This document shows, piece by piece, positions 1 to 9,011 of a stretch of 59,132 nt of DNA. The notes below the pieces were generated by a model. The model was given only the letters and a program-made list of their open reading frames with translations, searched no databases and was not told the DNA's origin. Every line of letters begins with the position of its first letter. Position 1 is the first letter of the stretch. Source of the stretch: Burkholderiales bacterium (GTDB taxonomy: Bacteria > Pseudomonadota > Gammaproteobacteria > Burkholderiales > Burkholderiaceae_C); the NCBI GenBank assembly GCA_947381415.1, contig CANCVB010000014.1, positions 1 to 59,132 on the forward strand, given 5' to 3'. The translations under genes were made by a program, and so were the position numbers.

Positions 1-1
1 A

Positions 2-17
2 CTGGTTAAAAATACAG
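2..17. promoter_or_regulatory. LexA-binding SOS box 1
   Basis: The 16 bases CTGG-N8-ACAG match the CTGT-N8-ACAG operator of beta- and gammaproteobacterial LexA with one mismatch in the left arm. The site lies about 70 bases before the lexA start, where self-repression is expected. A second copy follows four bases later. Confidence 0.82.
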
Positions 18-20
18 TTA

Positions 21-36
21 CTGGATATCCAAACAG
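21..36. promoter_or_regulatory. LexA-binding SOS box 2
   Basis: A second CTGG-N8-ACAG element, with centres 19 bases from the first, so two LexA dimers could sit about two helical turns apart. Paired boxes before lexA are common in SOS autoregulation. Each copy carries the same G in place of the last T of the left arm. Confidence 0.82.
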
Positions 37-86
37 TGAATTCCCAACAATGGGTTCATCCATTTTCACCCACACTAGGAGACGTC

Positions 87-752
87 ATGGAACCAAGCAA
101 GCTCACCGCCAGACAGCAGCAAATCCTTTCCCTGATTGAAACTGCCATCCGCCAAACGGGGGCGCCCCCAACGCGGGCAGAAATCGCCAAAGAACTGGGT
201 TTCAAGTCCGCCAATGCAGCGGAAGAGCATTTGCAAGCCTTGGCGCGCAAAGGCTACATCCAATTGGTCAGCGGAACTTCGCGCGGCATACGTCTGAAAA
301 ACCCTGACCACGCCTCAAACCTTGAATCATCCCGTACACCTTACACCTTGTCTTTGCCAGGCTTAGGTCAACTGGTGTTGCCACTCGTCGGTCGGGTCGC
401 GGCAGGTTCTCCTATCTTGGCCCAAGAACATATTGAGCAAACTTTTGCGGTTCAAAACGCCTTGTTTACCCAAACGCCCGATTACCTGCTCAAAGTCAGG
501 GGCTTGTCCATGCGAGACATTGGCATTCTTGATGGCGATTTGCTTGCAGTCAAATCCACCTCAGATGCTCGCAACGGTCAAATTGTCGTAGCCCGACTCG
601 GTGAGGAAGTCACCGTGAAACGCTTTGAAAAAAACACGACAGGTATTTATTTGCACCCCGAAAACCCCGATTTTTCAACCATCCGCGTCAGCCCCAGCGA
701 CAGTTTTCATATCGAAGGCTTGGCCGTAGGACTTATCCGTCACCAGTTTTAA
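87..752 (+). CDS. lexA: LexA repressor, SOS regulator
   Basis: Represses SOS genes and cleaves itself when RecA filaments form on single-stranded DNA. The 221-residue protein has the N-terminal winged helix ([10 protein letters not shown], then the recognition helix around [19 protein letters not shown]). The self-cleavage bond Ala106-Gly107 lies in [10 protein letters not shown], and the Ser/Lys dyad is Ser141 in GLSMRDIGI and Lys178 in VTVKRF. I chose the ATG that follows AGGAG because family members begin a few residues before KLTARQQQ; an upstream in-frame start would add 17 unrelated residues. Two LexA boxes precede it, so it is autoregulated. Confidence 0.97.
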   Translation: MEPSKLTARQQQILSLIETAIRQTGAPPTRAEIAKELGFKSANAAEEHLQALARKGYIQLVSGTSRGIRLKNPDHASNLESSRTPYTLSLPGLGQLVLPLVGRVAAGSPILAQEHIEQTFAVQNALFTQTPDYLLKVRGLSMRDIGILDGDLLAVKSTSDARNGQIVVARLGEEVTVKRFEKNTTGIYLHPENPDFSTIRVSPSDSFHIEGLAVGLIRHQF

Positions 753-770
753 ACCCCTTTTGGAGCACAC

Positions 771-1043
771 ATGAACACCGCACTCATCAGCACGCACCAT
801 ATGTTTCAACGCTTGAACGCCGCCTACCGTGCGCTTTGGCCCGCCAATGACCCCCAAATGACACTGTCAAACCAGCCCTTTGCGCCAACAACCTACAAAC
901 CCTTGCGGGTCGTTCGCGTCGCAGAAGAAGGTAATGTGTCGCCTAGCAACGCGGGTCGCATGGTGATGTCAGGGCGAATGGCAGACATTTGCGCTGAACT
1001 CGATCGTTTGGTACACCTTGAAGCCAGCAAATCACTTCGCTGA
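771..1043 (+). CDS. Small lexA-linked protein of unknown function
   Basis: A 90-residue soluble protein starting 18 bases after lexA, with TTGGAG ahead of its ATG. No promoter or terminator separates the two, so it should be transcribed with lexA and induced in the SOS response. No signal peptide or membrane segment is visible. The C-terminal half (SNAGRMVMSGRMADICAELDRLV) looks like a helix and is the likeliest conserved core. Its place behind lexA is where some bacteria carry a division inhibitor such as SulA, but I see no SulA signature and assign no function. Confidence 0.8.
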   Translation: MNTALISTHHMFQRLNAAYRALWPANDPQMTLSNQPFAPTTYKPLRVVRVAEEGNVSPSNAGRMVMSGRMADICAELDRLVHLEASKSLR

Positions 1044-1048
1044 CTGCA

Positions 1049-1711
1049 TCAGGTTTTTTTTGCTGTCAGGCTTGCCATTAAAGCGGCATTTTCTTTACGG
1101 TCTGCCAGCACTTTTTGCATGTGAGGGTTTTCAGCCATTGTTTGGCCGTAGGCTTTCACAGGCAAGTCGGCTAGCAAGTCTTCACCCAATACCAATTTAG
1201 AAGCATTCACGGCAATGGGCAAATGAAAAGCGACAGCGCAGTCAGCCAAGCTGATGCTGTCACCTGCCACATAAGGGGAGAATTTGGCCAACTTTGCAAA
1301 ACCCGCAATGCCTTTGGCCAAATTTTTGCGAACCCGCTCCTTGGTCCCCTCGCTGACTTGCCCCCCAAAAAACGCCTGAGCGTACAACTCGCGTGCCACG
1401 AGTTCAATGTGCAACTCTGAATACACGATCAATTCACGCACCTTTGCAGCTTGCATGGGGTCTTTGGGCAAAAGTGGGTGCTGTGGGTAGGCTTGTTCAA
1501 TGTATTCGGCAATCGCCATGGACTCGCTCAAACAACCGTCTGGGGTTTCAATAAAAGGCACTTTGCCCATGGGTGAGCGGCCCATCAATTTGGGATGGGT
1601 GTTGCCTGTCCAGACCAATTCTTCCTCAAATGCAATGCCTTTTACCAACAGTTGCAATTTGATTTTGTTGTAGTAGTTGCTAACGGCGAAACCGCATAAC
1701 TTCAATGACAT
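1049..1711 (-). CDS. Glutathione S-transferase family protein
   Basis: A 220-residue two-domain protein: thioredoxin-like N-terminal half (about 1-80, with the cis-Pro in GKVPFIET and the glutathione-contacting ESMAIAEYIE) and an all-helical C-terminal half containing the GDSISLADC hydrophobic staple region. The ATG chosen has AAAGGAG six bases upstream; a longer reading would add 14 poorly supported residues. It converges with the lexA-linked gene and diverges from the acyl-CoA dehydrogenase gene, sharing a 113-base promoter region with it. The substrate is unknown; linkage suggests detoxification of reactive acyl or aromatic intermediates. Confidence 0.88.
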   Translation of the reverse strand: MSLKLCGFAVSNYYNKIKLQLLVKGIAFEEELVWTGNTHPKLMGRSPMGKVPFIETPDGCLSESMAIAEYIEQAYPQHPLLPKDPMQAAKVRELIVYSELHIELVARELYAQAFFGGQVSEGTKERVRKNLAKGIAGFAKLAKFSPYVAGDSISLADCAVAFHLPIAVNASKLVLGEDLLADLPVKAYGQTMAENPHMQKVLADRKENAALMASLTAKKT

Positions 1712-1824
1712 GGCTGCTCCTTTGATTTGGCGTTTTGCTTTGCATTCTGTCACAGCGGCACTGTGACCCCTTGCAGCCGGCCGGCAAAAATGCCATCAAC
1801 ACAGTACAGAGATAATGTTCGACT

Positions 1825-3345
1825 ATGAACACATTATTTTCCACTGTCGGAGTCTGTGGCACAGGAGCCATGGGTCAAGGTATTGCCCAAATGGCAGCGC
1901 AAGCGGGCAGTGATGTTTTGCTTTTTGATACCGCATCGCAGCGCGCAACCCATGCCCAACAAGCCATTGGCGCCCAGTGGCAAAAAATGCTCGACAAACA
2001 ACGCATCACGCCCGATCAACACCAAGCCTATGTGTCTGCCTTGAAAACCGTTGACAGTTTGCAAGCCTTGTCAGGGTGTGACTTGGTGATTGAAGCGATC
2101 GTCGAAGAACCCCAAGTCAAGCGAGACTTGTTTGTGCAACTCTGTACTGTCTTACCTCCCCACACGGTTTTAGCCAGCAATACCTCTTCTTTATCGATAA
2201 CCGGTTTGGCTGCGGGCTTGCAGCACCCCGAGCGTTTTGCTGGTTTGCATTTTTTCAACCCGGTGCCGTTGATGAAGGTGGTGGAAGTGGTGCCTGGTTT
2301 GGCCACTGACCCTAAAGTCTGTGAAAAATTAAACGCGTATGTGCAAACCATGGGGCACCAAGCCGTTTTGGCGCAAGACACGCCTGGCTTCATCGTCAAC
2401 CATGCAGGCCGAGGTTATGGCACCGAAGCCTTGCGCATTGTGAGCGAAGGTGTGGCCGATTTCGCAACCATTGACCGAATCCTGCGTGACCAAGTGGGTT
2501 TCAAACTGGGACCGTTTGAATTAATGGACTTGACCGCCTTGGATGTTTCGCATCCGGTCATGACGTCCATTTACCACCAGTATTTTGAAGAGCCACGTTA
2601 CCGACCCAGCGTCATCACCGCTCAGCGTTTGGCTGGGGGATGGTTGGGGCGCAAAACTGGCCAAGGTTTTTACAGTTACGCTGAAGGTAAGGCCCAAATA
2701 CCGGCTGAACAAGCAACACCCTCAAGTTCACTCAAGCCACCCGTATGGGTCTCCGCCCGTGCAGCCAGGCGGGTCGAATTGCTGCAACTGTTGAAGAACT
2801 TGGGTGCGGTCATTGAGACCGGCTCGGCGCCTTCCAACCAAGCGTTGTGTTGGGTGGCGCCTTTGGGGTTTGATGTCACGACCTGCGCCATTGTGGAGCG
2901 CTTAGACCCGGCGCGAACCCTGGGCATAGACATGTTGATGCCAGACGAGGCGACCCAACGACGGGTATTGGCTACCAACCCTGCGACCCGCAGTGACATG
3001 CGTGACGCTGCACATTCGCTGATGGCCAGCGATGGCAAAGCGGTCAGCGTGATTCAAGACAGCGGTGGCTTTGTCACCCAGCGAGTGGTGGCGACCATCG
3101 TCAACATAGCCAGTGACATATGCCAACAACAGATTTGCAGTCCTGCCGACCTCGATACCGCAGTGACACTGGGTTTGGGTTATCCCATGGGCCCCTTGGC
3201 CTTGGGGGATCGTCTTGGCGCAGACAACTTGCTGGAAGTCTTGTTTAACCTGCAAACGGTGTATGGCGACCCCCGTTACCGCCCCAGTCCCTGGCTACGC
3301 AGGCGTGGCGCATTGGGTTTGAGCTTGAGCCACATGTCAAACTGA
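1825..3345 (+). CDS. paaH: 3-hydroxyacyl-CoA dehydrogenase, PaaH type
   Basis: NAD-dependent oxidation of 3-hydroxyacyl-CoA to 3-oxoacyl-CoA; in the phenylacetate pathway PaaH acts on 3-hydroxyadipyl-CoA. The 506 residues contain an N-terminal Rossmann fold (VGVCGTGAMGQGIA), the catalytic-His motif HFFNPVPLMKVVEVV, a first C-terminal 3HCDH domain ending in GRKTGQGFYSY, and a second related domain after residue 300 ending in GLGYPMGPLALGDRLG. Duplication of the C-terminal domain and total length fit PaaH rather than single-domain FadB-like enzymes. The next gene begins three bases later and is also of phenylacetate type. No other paa gene is present here, so the physiological substrate remains open. 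Confidence 0.85.
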   Translation: MNTLFSTVGVCGTGAMGQGIAQMAAQAGSDVLLFDTASQRATHAQQAIGAQWQKMLDKQRITPDQHQAYVSALKTVDSLQALSGCDLVIEAIVEEPQVKRDLFVQLCTVLPPHTVLASNTSSLSITGLAAGLQHPERFAGLHFFNPVPLMKVVEVVPGLATDPKVCEKLNAYVQTMGHQAVLAQDTPGFIVNHAGRGYGTEALRIVSEGVADFATIDRILRDQVGFKLGPFELMDLTALDVSHPVMTSIYHQYFEEPRYRPSVITAQRLAGGWLGRKTGQGFYSYAEGKAQIPAEQATPSSSLKPPVWVSARAARRVELLQLLKNLGAVIETGSAPSNQALCWVAPLGFDVTTCAIVERLDPARTLGIDMLMPDEATQRRVLATNPATRSDMRDAAHSLMASDGKAVSVIQDSGGFVTQRVVATIVNIASDICQQQICSPADLDTAVTLGLGYPMGPLALGDRLGADNLLEVLFNLQTVYGDPRYRPSPWLRRRGALGLSLSHMSN

Positions 3346-3348
3346 ACC

Positions 3349-4131
3349 ATGACCGCACAACTGAAAAGTCACAGCCAAGGCCAAACGCTGGTCTTGACCA
3401 TCTCCAACCCTGAGCACCGCAATGCGCTAGACCCCGCCATGTACAGCGCTGGGGTAGAGGCTTTGAATGTGGCTGAAACCAACCCTGATGTGAAAAGCGT
3501 TGTCATTTCGGGGGAAGGCAAACATTTTTGCGCAGGCGGAAATTTGAACCGCCTATTGACCAACCGCAAAGCCCCTCCCGATCAGCAGGCCGTGGGGATT
3601 GATGCACTGCACAGCTGGATTGAAGCCATTCGCACCTTTCCCAAACCCGTCATCGCCGCGGTTGAAGGCGCAGCAGCAGGCGCAGGATTTTCTTTGGTAT
3701 TGGCATGTGACCTGGTTGTCGCCTCAACGGAAAGCGTGTTTGTGATGGCCTACACCTCGGTAGGCTTGTCACCCGATGGCGGTGGTAGCTGGTTTTTGAG
3801 TCGCGCGCTGCCAAGGGCTTTGGCCAACCAATGGATGATGTTGGGTGAGCGTATTCCTGCACAACGCTTGGCAGATGCTGGGCTGATTAACCAACTGGCC
3901 CCTGCTGGCGAGGCTTTACCCCACGCTTTGGCCTTGGCTGAACGCTTAAACCAGCGTGCGCCCAATGCCATAGCCAGTATCAAAGAATTGACGTCACAGG
4001 CCGGCGATCAAGACGTATTTGCCCACCTGCACACCGAAAAACAGCATTTCTTGAACAACCTCAACCATGCGAACGCGGGTATTGGCATTCAAGCTTTCTT
4101 AGACAAACAAACCCCTCATTACAAACCCTAG
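3349..4131 (+). CDS. Enoyl-CoA hydratase family; oxepin-CoA hydrolase, alternative type
   Basis: A 260-residue crotonase-fold protein translationally coupled to paaH (three-base gap). The two oxyanion-hole segments are visible, GKHFCAGGNL and AAGAGFSLVLACD, and the active-site region GLSPDGGGSWFLSRALPRA follows. The overall sequence resembles what I remember as the alternative-type oxepin-CoA hydrolase of Burkholderiales, which would open the ring of oxepin-CoA in phenylacetate breakdown where a PaaZ fusion is missing. That substrate assignment is from memory; a general enoyl-CoA hydratase or isomerase is the alternative. Confidence 0.82.
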   Translation: MTAQLKSHSQGQTLVLTISNPEHRNALDPAMYSAGVEALNVAETNPDVKSVVISGEGKHFCAGGNLNRLLTNRKAPPDQQAVGIDALHSWIEAIRTFPKPVIAAVEGAAAGAGFSLVLACDLVVASTESVFVMAYTSVGLSPDGGGSWFLSRALPRALANQWMMLGERIPAQRLADAGLINQLAPAGEALPHALALAERLNQRAPNAIASIKELTSQAGDQDVFAHLHTEKQHFLNNLNHANAGIGIQAFLDKQTPHYKP

Positions 4132-4194
4132 GCCTGCCGCTGATGGTCTCGTTGGCGACAATTTTTCATTTACCGGTCACTCAAAAGACAGACG

Positions 4195-4911
4195 ATGGAC
4201 GACCCTATCCTTACCATTGAAGAACGCGAGGCCATCAACGCTGGTCGTTGGTTCTCTTCTCTTTCCCCTTCACTGCGACACGACATACTGCGATGCGCTT
4301 TCGTCAAACGACTCAAAGACGGCGACTTGATCTCCGCCAGAGGCGACTCTCCCGAGGAGTGGATGGCTTGCGCCAGAGGCGCTGTTCGGGTCAGCAGCAC
4401 ATCGCTGTCAGGCAAGCAAATCACTTTCACCTATGTGGAGCCGGGCATATGGTTTGGCGATGTGGCCATCTTGGACGGCGACACCCGCACACACGATGTG
4501 TACGCCCACGGAGACACCACGATCTTGTGCGTTGCCAAAGCCGACTTCCAGAAAATCTTGGCAGCCCATGTGGAGTTTTACGACGCCATGCTGCGTTTGC
4601 AGGCAAGACGTATACGCCAGTTGTTCGGCTTGGTCGAGGATCTCAATACCCTGCCCCTGCGTTCGCGATTGGCCAAACAACTGCTGCACCTTGTACGCAG
4701 CTATGGGGTACCCTCTTTAAACCACGGCAGCGAAACACGCATTGGCTTGCACTTGGCGCAAGAAGAACTGGCACAACTTTTAGGTGCCTCTCGACAACGG
4801 GTCAACCAAGAGTTAAAAGCCATGGAGCGCGAGGAGATTTTGCGCATCGAGCCGGGTGGCTTGGTGGTGCGCGACCGCGAGTCCTTGTTACGCATCAGCG
4901 CATCGGAATAA
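4195..4911 (+). CDS. Crp/Fnr family transcriptional regulator
   Basis: A 238-residue regulator with an N-terminal cyclic-nucleotide-binding-type beta-barrel (about 20-130, including GIWFGDVAILDG), a long dimerisation helix (MLRLQARRIRQL) and a C-terminal HTH_Crp domain (LAQEELAQLLGASRQRVNQELKAMEREEIL). There is no N-terminal Cys cluster, so it is not an iron-sulfur Fnr, and the barrel lacks an obvious full cAMP-contact set. It lies between the paaH pair and a kinase-dehydrogenase pair on the same strand and ends four bases before the kinase gene, so it may control these acyl-CoA genes. The ligand is unknown. Confidence 0.9.
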   Translation: MDDPILTIEEREAINAGRWFSSLSPSLRHDILRCAFVKRLKDGDLISARGDSPEEWMACARGAVRVSSTSLSGKQITFTYVEPGIWFGDVAILDGDTRTHDVYAHGDTTILCVAKADFQKILAAHVEFYDAMLRLQARRIRQLFGLVEDLNTLPLRSRLAKQLLHLVRSYGVPSLNHGSETRIGLHLAQEELAQLLGASRQRVNQELKAMEREEILRIEPGGLVVRDRESLLRISASE

Positions 4912-4915
4912 ACCC

Positions 4916-6010
4916 ATGAGCCATTTTGAGAATTTTGTAGGCACGCGCGAGGTCAGCGATGCGCACCGGTTTGACAGCCAAGCGCTGACGCTTTGGTTAG
5001 AAGCGCATATGCCTGGCTTTGCAGGCCCCCTGCAGGTGGAAATGTTCAAAGGTGGGCAATCCAACCCCACTTACAAACTCATCACCCCCAGCAAAAGCTA
5101 TGTGATGCGCGCCAAGCCAGGTCCTGTGGCCAAGTTGCTGCCATCGGCGCACGCCATTGAGCGCGAATTTGCTGTCATGAGTGGTTTGCAAGGCACCAAC
5201 GTGCCTGTGGCGCAAATGCATGTGCTGTGCGACGACGAATCGGTCATTGGCCGTGCTTTTTATGTCATGGAGTTTGTCCAAGGGCGCGTCCTGTGGGATC
5301 AATCATTGCCTGACATGACACCTGCTGAGCGGCGTGCCATCTACCTGGAAATGAACCGCGTGATAGCGGCTTTGCATGCGGTTAAGCACGAAGCGCAAGG
5401 TTTGGGCAGTTTTGGCAAACCCGGAAATTATTTTGACAGGCAAATTGGCCGCTGGAGCAAGCAGTACATCGCCTCAGTCACCCAGCCCATTCCCGAAATG
5501 GATCGCCTCATGGAATGGCTCCCTGCCCATATGCCGGCCAGTGCGCGCGCTGACCATACTTGCATTGTGCACGGCGACTTTCGGCTCGATAACCTGATTT
5601 TTCATCCGACCGAACCCAAGGTACTGGCGATTTTGGATTGGGAGTTATCCACGCTGGGGCACCCCTTGGCTGACTTCAGTTACCACTGCATGTCGTGGCA
5701 CATCCCGCCGGGCAGTTTCCGCGGCATTGGGGGCTTGGACCATGCGGCTTTGGGCATTCCACTGGAAGATGAGTACATCGACTTGTATTGCCAACGCAGT
5801 GGTTTGACCACACTTGAGGCTTTAAAGCCCGATTGGAATTTCTACCTTGCTTACAACATGTTCCGCATTGCTGCCATTTTGCAAGGCATTGCCAAGCGGG
5901 TAGAAGACGGTACCGCCTCCAGTGCGCAGGCCAAAGCCTCGGGTGCTGGTGCCAAGCCCATGGCTGAGTTGGCTTGGTTGTTTGCCCAACGCAGCACCTC
6001 ATCTTTTTGA
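4916..6010 (+). CDS. APH-fold phosphotransferase, ACAD10/11- and LvaA-like
   Basis: A 364-residue protein-kinase-like-fold enzyme of the aminoglycoside phosphotransferase group. Visible are the nucleotide-loop region [12 protein letters not shown], a hinge region [10 protein letters not shown], the catalytic Brenner loop [13 protein letters not shown] and the metal-binding Asp in [16 protein letters not shown]. Homologues fused or adjacent to an acyl-CoA dehydrogenase (ACAD10/11 in animals, LvaA with LvaC in Pseudomonas) phosphorylate the 4-hydroxyl of 4-hydroxyacyl-CoA. The dehydrogenase gene follows 25 bases later, which supports that role here. The start chosen follows the preceding stop by four bases; an upstream in-frame start inside the regulator gene is unlikely. 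Confidence 0.87.
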   Translation: MSHFENFVGTREVSDAHRFDSQALTLWLEAHMPGFAGPLQVEMFKGGQSNPTYKLITPSKSYVMRAKPGPVAKLLPSAHAIEREFAVMSGLQGTNVPVAQMHVLCDDESVIGRAFYVMEFVQGRVLWDQSLPDMTPAERRAIYLEMNRVIAALHAVKHEAQGLGSFGKPGNYFDRQIGRWSKQYIASVTQPIPEMDRLMEWLPAHMPASARADHTCIVHGDFRLDNLIFHPTEPKVLAILDWELSTLGHPLADFSYHCMSWHIPPGSFRGIGGLDHAALGIPLEDEYIDLYCQRSGLTTLEALKPDWNFYLAYNMFRIAAILQGIAKRVEDGTASSAQAKASGAGAKPMAELAWLFAQRSTSSF

Positions 6011-6035
6011 ACAGTTCACACCAACGGAGCCTCTT

Positions 6036-7298
6036 ATGAATTTTGATTACACCGACAAGGTTAAAACCATGCAAGCGCGCTTGCTCGCTTTCATGGACGA
6101 ACATATTTATCCCAATGAGGCCCGCTTTTTTGCCGAAATCGCAGCCAACCGAGCCGCTGGCAACCCTTGGATTCCAACCAAAATCGTGGAAGAACTCAAG
6201 CCCTTGGCACGCAAAGCCGGTTTGTGGAACCTGTTTTTGCCCCACAGCAAACGTGCTCCAGAAGGTTTGAGCAACCTGGAATATGCGCCGTTGTGCGAAA
6301 TCATGGGCCGTGTGCCCTTTGCCGCCGAGGTGTTCAATTGCTCCGCGCCCGACACGGGCAACATGGAAACCTTCGAGCGTTATGCCAGCGAGTCCTTGAA
6401 AGACCAATGGTTAGAGCCTTTGCTGCGCGGCGAGATTCGTTCTGCCTTTTTGATGACCGAGCCTGATGTGGCCTCATCAGACGCCACCAACATCCAAACC
6501 CGCATCGAGCGTGATGGCGACCATTACGTCATCAACGGCCGCAAGTGGTGGTCGTCAGGCGCTGGCGACCCCCGTTGTGCGGTCTACATCGTGATGGGCA
6601 AGACTGATCCAGATGCGCCTCGCCACTCGCAGCAAAGCATGATCGTGGTTCCCGCCCATTCACCAGGTGTGACTGTGATGCGCCCGCTGTCGGTATTTGG
6701 CTACGACGATGCACCTCACGGCCACATGGAAGTCGATCTGAAAAACGTTCGCGTTCCTGTGGGCAATTTGCTGTTAGGCGAAGGTCGCGGTTTTGAAATT
6801 GCGCAAGGTCGCCTAGGCCCTGGCCGTATCCATCACTGCATGCGCACCATCGGTTGCGCTGAGCGCGCGCTTGAGTTGATGTGCAAACGCCTCAACAGCC
6901 GAACAGCGTTTGGCAAACTCATTTCTGCCCAAGGTGTGTGGCACGAACGCATTGCTGAATCGCGCATCATGATTGAACAAGCCCGTTTGCTGACCCTCAA
7001 GGCCGCCTACATGATGGACACCGTGGGCAACAAGATCGCCAAAACAGAAATTGCCATGATCAAAGTGATTGCCCCCGTGATGGCAACGCAAATCATTGAC
7101 TGGGCCATACAAGCCCATGGCGCGGGCGGTGTGAGCGACGATTTCCCCTTGGCCTACGCTTACGCCCATCAACGCACCTTGCGCTTGGCCGATGGCCCCG
7201 ACGAAGTGCATCGCAACTCGATTGCCAAACTCGAGTTGGCGCGCCACATTGCCACTTTCCCGCAAGAAGTGGACATGCCCGTCACCCGCGGTTCTTGA
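6036..7298 (+). CDS. Acyl-CoA dehydrogenase, ACAD10/11- and LvaC-like
   Basis: A 420-residue flavoprotein of the acyl-CoA dehydrogenase fold, with FAD-binding segments [15 protein letters not shown] and [13 protein letters not shown] in the middle and the C-terminal helical domain containing [22 protein letters not shown]. Where medium-chain enzymes carry the catalytic Glu in YEGT, this protein has ADGPDEVH, the pattern I associate with ACAD10/11-type enzymes that handle phosphorylated 4-hydroxyacyl-CoA rather than doing plain alpha,beta-dehydrogenation. GGAG precedes the chosen ATG. Paired with the kinase gene, it probably removes the phosphorylated hydroxyl group; this is inference from the pair. 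Confidence 0.88.
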   Translation: MNFDYTDKVKTMQARLLAFMDEHIYPNEARFFAEIAANRAAGNPWIPTKIVEELKPLARKAGLWNLFLPHSKRAPEGLSNLEYAPLCEIMGRVPFAAEVFNCSAPDTGNMETFERYASESLKDQWLEPLLRGEIRSAFLMTEPDVASSDATNIQTRIERDGDHYVINGRKWWSSGAGDPRCAVYIVMGKTDPDAPRHSQQSMIVVPAHSPGVTVMRPLSVFGYDDAPHGHMEVDLKNVRVPVGNLLLGEGRGFEIAQGRLGPGRIHHCMRTIGCAERALELMCKRLNSRTAFGKLISAQGVWHERIAESRIMIEQARLLTLKAAYMMDTVGNKIAKTEIAMIKVIAPVMATQIIDWAIQAHGAGGVSDDFPLAYAYAHQRTLRLADGPDEVHRNSIAKLELARHIATFPQEVDMPVTRGS

Positions 7299-7318
7299 AG
7301 ATTGAAAGCGCAAAACCC

Positions 7319-8026
7319 ATGATCGATGTCTATACATGGCCCACCCCGAACGGGCACAAGGTTCACGTCATGCTCGAGGAGTGTGGTTTTGCGTTAGGTC
7401 GAGACTGGCTGGCGCACCCTGTCCATATTGGCAAAGGCGAACAGTTCAAACCTGAGTTCCTCAGCATCAGTCCCAACAACAAGATTCCCGCCTTGGTCGA
7501 TCCCAACGGCCCTGATGGCAAACCCATCAGCCTGTTTGAGTCGGGTGCCATTTTGGTGTACTTGGCTGCCAAGACGGGCAAATTCATGCCCGCAAGTGAC
7601 CGTGGCAAGTACGAAGTCTTGCAATGGCTGATGTTCCAAATGGGCGGCGTGGGTCCGATGCTGGGTCAAGCCCACCACTTTCGCATTTATGCCCCTGAAA
7701 AAGTACCCTACGGCATTGAGCGCTATACCAACGAGGCGCGTCGTTTGTATGGCGTGATGGACCGGCAATTGGCACACCATGCCTACATCGCGGGCGATAC
7801 CTATTCCATTGCAGACATGGCCATTTTTCCTTGGGTACGCAGTTGGGAACACCAAGGGATTGATTGGGCCGACTACCCCAGGCTGAAAGAATGGTTTGAC
7901 ACTGTGGGCGCTCGCCCGGCAGTGCAACGAGGGTGTGCGGTCTTGGCTGATTTACGCAAACCTATGCAAGACGACAAAAAAGCCATGGAAACGCTGTTTG
8001 GCAAAACCCAGTATGAGAAGCGTTGA
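7319..8026 (+). CDS. yfcG: Nu-class glutathione transferase / disulfide-bond oxidoreductase, YfcG-like
   Basis: A 235-residue thioredoxin-fold plus helical-domain protein. The N-terminal TPNGHKV motif and FLSISPNNKIPALVDPNG followed by LFESGAILVYLA are characteristic of the Nu-class proteins YfcG and YghU, which bind two glutathione molecules and reduce disulfides or peroxides. The C-terminal domain has GDTYSIADMAIFPWVRSW. An in-frame TTG overlaps the previous stop, but the ATG 20 bases downstream matches the family start MIDVY. It is probably cotranscribed with the dehydrogenase gene. Confidence 0.88.
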   Translation: MIDVYTWPTPNGHKVHVMLEECGFALGRDWLAHPVHIGKGEQFKPEFLSISPNNKIPALVDPNGPDGKPISLFESGAILVYLAAKTGKFMPASDRGKYEVLQWLMFQMGGVGPMLGQAHHFRIYAPEKVPYGIERYTNEARRLYGVMDRQLAHHAYIAGDTYSIADMAIFPWVRSWEHQGIDWADYPRLKEWFDTVGARPAVQRGCAVLADLRKPMQDDKKAMETLFGKTQYEKR

Positions 8027-8035
8027 AAAACAGGG

Positions 8036-8935
8036 CTAGAGTTTGATTTTCAAAACCGTGTTGGTGTTGTTGCCACTGGTACATGTGCCATTGCTGGCAT
8101 ACAAATAAGAACCGCTGATGGCCAAACCAGCCAAGCCGCAAAAACCCGTCTGGGGGCTATTCCAAATGCCCGTCGAACTGTCAATGAAAATTTCGGCCGA
8201 ACTGCTGCTATCGCTCATTTTTTTGCGACTGATATAGCCGCCATCACCGTTGACGTCCCCTTTGTTGGCAATATAAGCGTAGGTACCGTCAAAAACAATG
8301 GCATTGGGTAATGCGAAAGTTCCCCAATACAAAGGTGCGTAACTGCTTCCAGACAATTTGATGATGATGTTGTTTACACTGGTTGTTGTGTTGGATACCG
8401 TTGCATAAACATCCGTCCCAAACACGCCTAAACCCTGAGGGGAACCCTGAGTCACATCGATGATAGTGTCCAAATCAAAGTTCGACGTGTAGCGAACAAT
8501 TTGGTTAGACCCAACGTCAGCAACATACAGCTGGTTATTGTAAAAGGTCAAACCGTAAAAATTGTTTCCTCCAGTGGGAACCACCGATACAGCGGACTTG
8601 TTTTTGTAAACAACCTGACCCGCGTTGCTATCTGTACCGGTGTAGTAAACGTCAGATCCCTTGACCGTTACACCAATGGGATCGCTAAAACCCGTTGCAG
8701 AGAAATAGTCTGTCGAAGAACCTGCGACTTTGATACTGCCTGTATTTTGGTCAGCGATGTACAAACTGCCACTTTTGAAAGCCATGTGTTTGGGACCACT
8801 GAGGCCACTGGCGAACAAGGTGACCGTCTTGGAAGCGACGCCATCATCGCCAGAACCCGAGCCTCCACCGCCACCACAGGCCGCTAACAACGCCCACAGG
8901 AACAGGCTAACGATATAAGAAAAACGCATGCGCAT
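8036..8935 (-). CDS. Beta-propeller (NHL/SMP-30-like) lipoprotein
   Basis: A 299-residue exported lipoprotein: signal peptide with lipobox LLAAC (Cys about residue 20), a Gly/Ser linker (GGGGGSGSG) and then repeated blades of about 40 residues built on patterns such as LYIADQNTGSIKV, LYVADVGSNQIVRY and AYIANKGDVNGDGGYIS. These recall NHL or streptogramin-lyase-like propellers, which mostly serve as binding or scaffold domains. The ATG six bases further in (MRFSY) is an equally possible start. It converges with the YfcG-like gene with nine bases between. The ligand cannot be told. Confidence 0.8.
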   Translation of the reverse strand: MRMRFSYIVSLFLWALLAACGGGGGSGSGDDGVASKTVTLFASGLSGPKHMAFKSGSLYIADQNTGSIKVAGSSTDYFSATGFSDPIGVTVKGSDVYYTGTDSNAGQVVYKNKSAVSVVPTGGNNFYGLTFYNNQLYVADVGSNQIVRYTSNFDLDTIIDVTQGSPQGLGVFGTDVYATVSNTTTSVNNIIIKLSGSSYAPLYWGTFALPNAIVFDGTYAYIANKGDVNGDGGYISRKKMSDSSSSAEIFIDSSTGIWNSPQTGFCGLAGLAISGSYLYASNGTCTSGNNTNTVLKIKL

Positions 8936-9011
8936 GGTAAAAATTGAATCGGTTCAAAGGGGTTTTCCTTGAGTTGATAATACCCCCAACCCTTGTAACG
9001 ATCTATTGACC

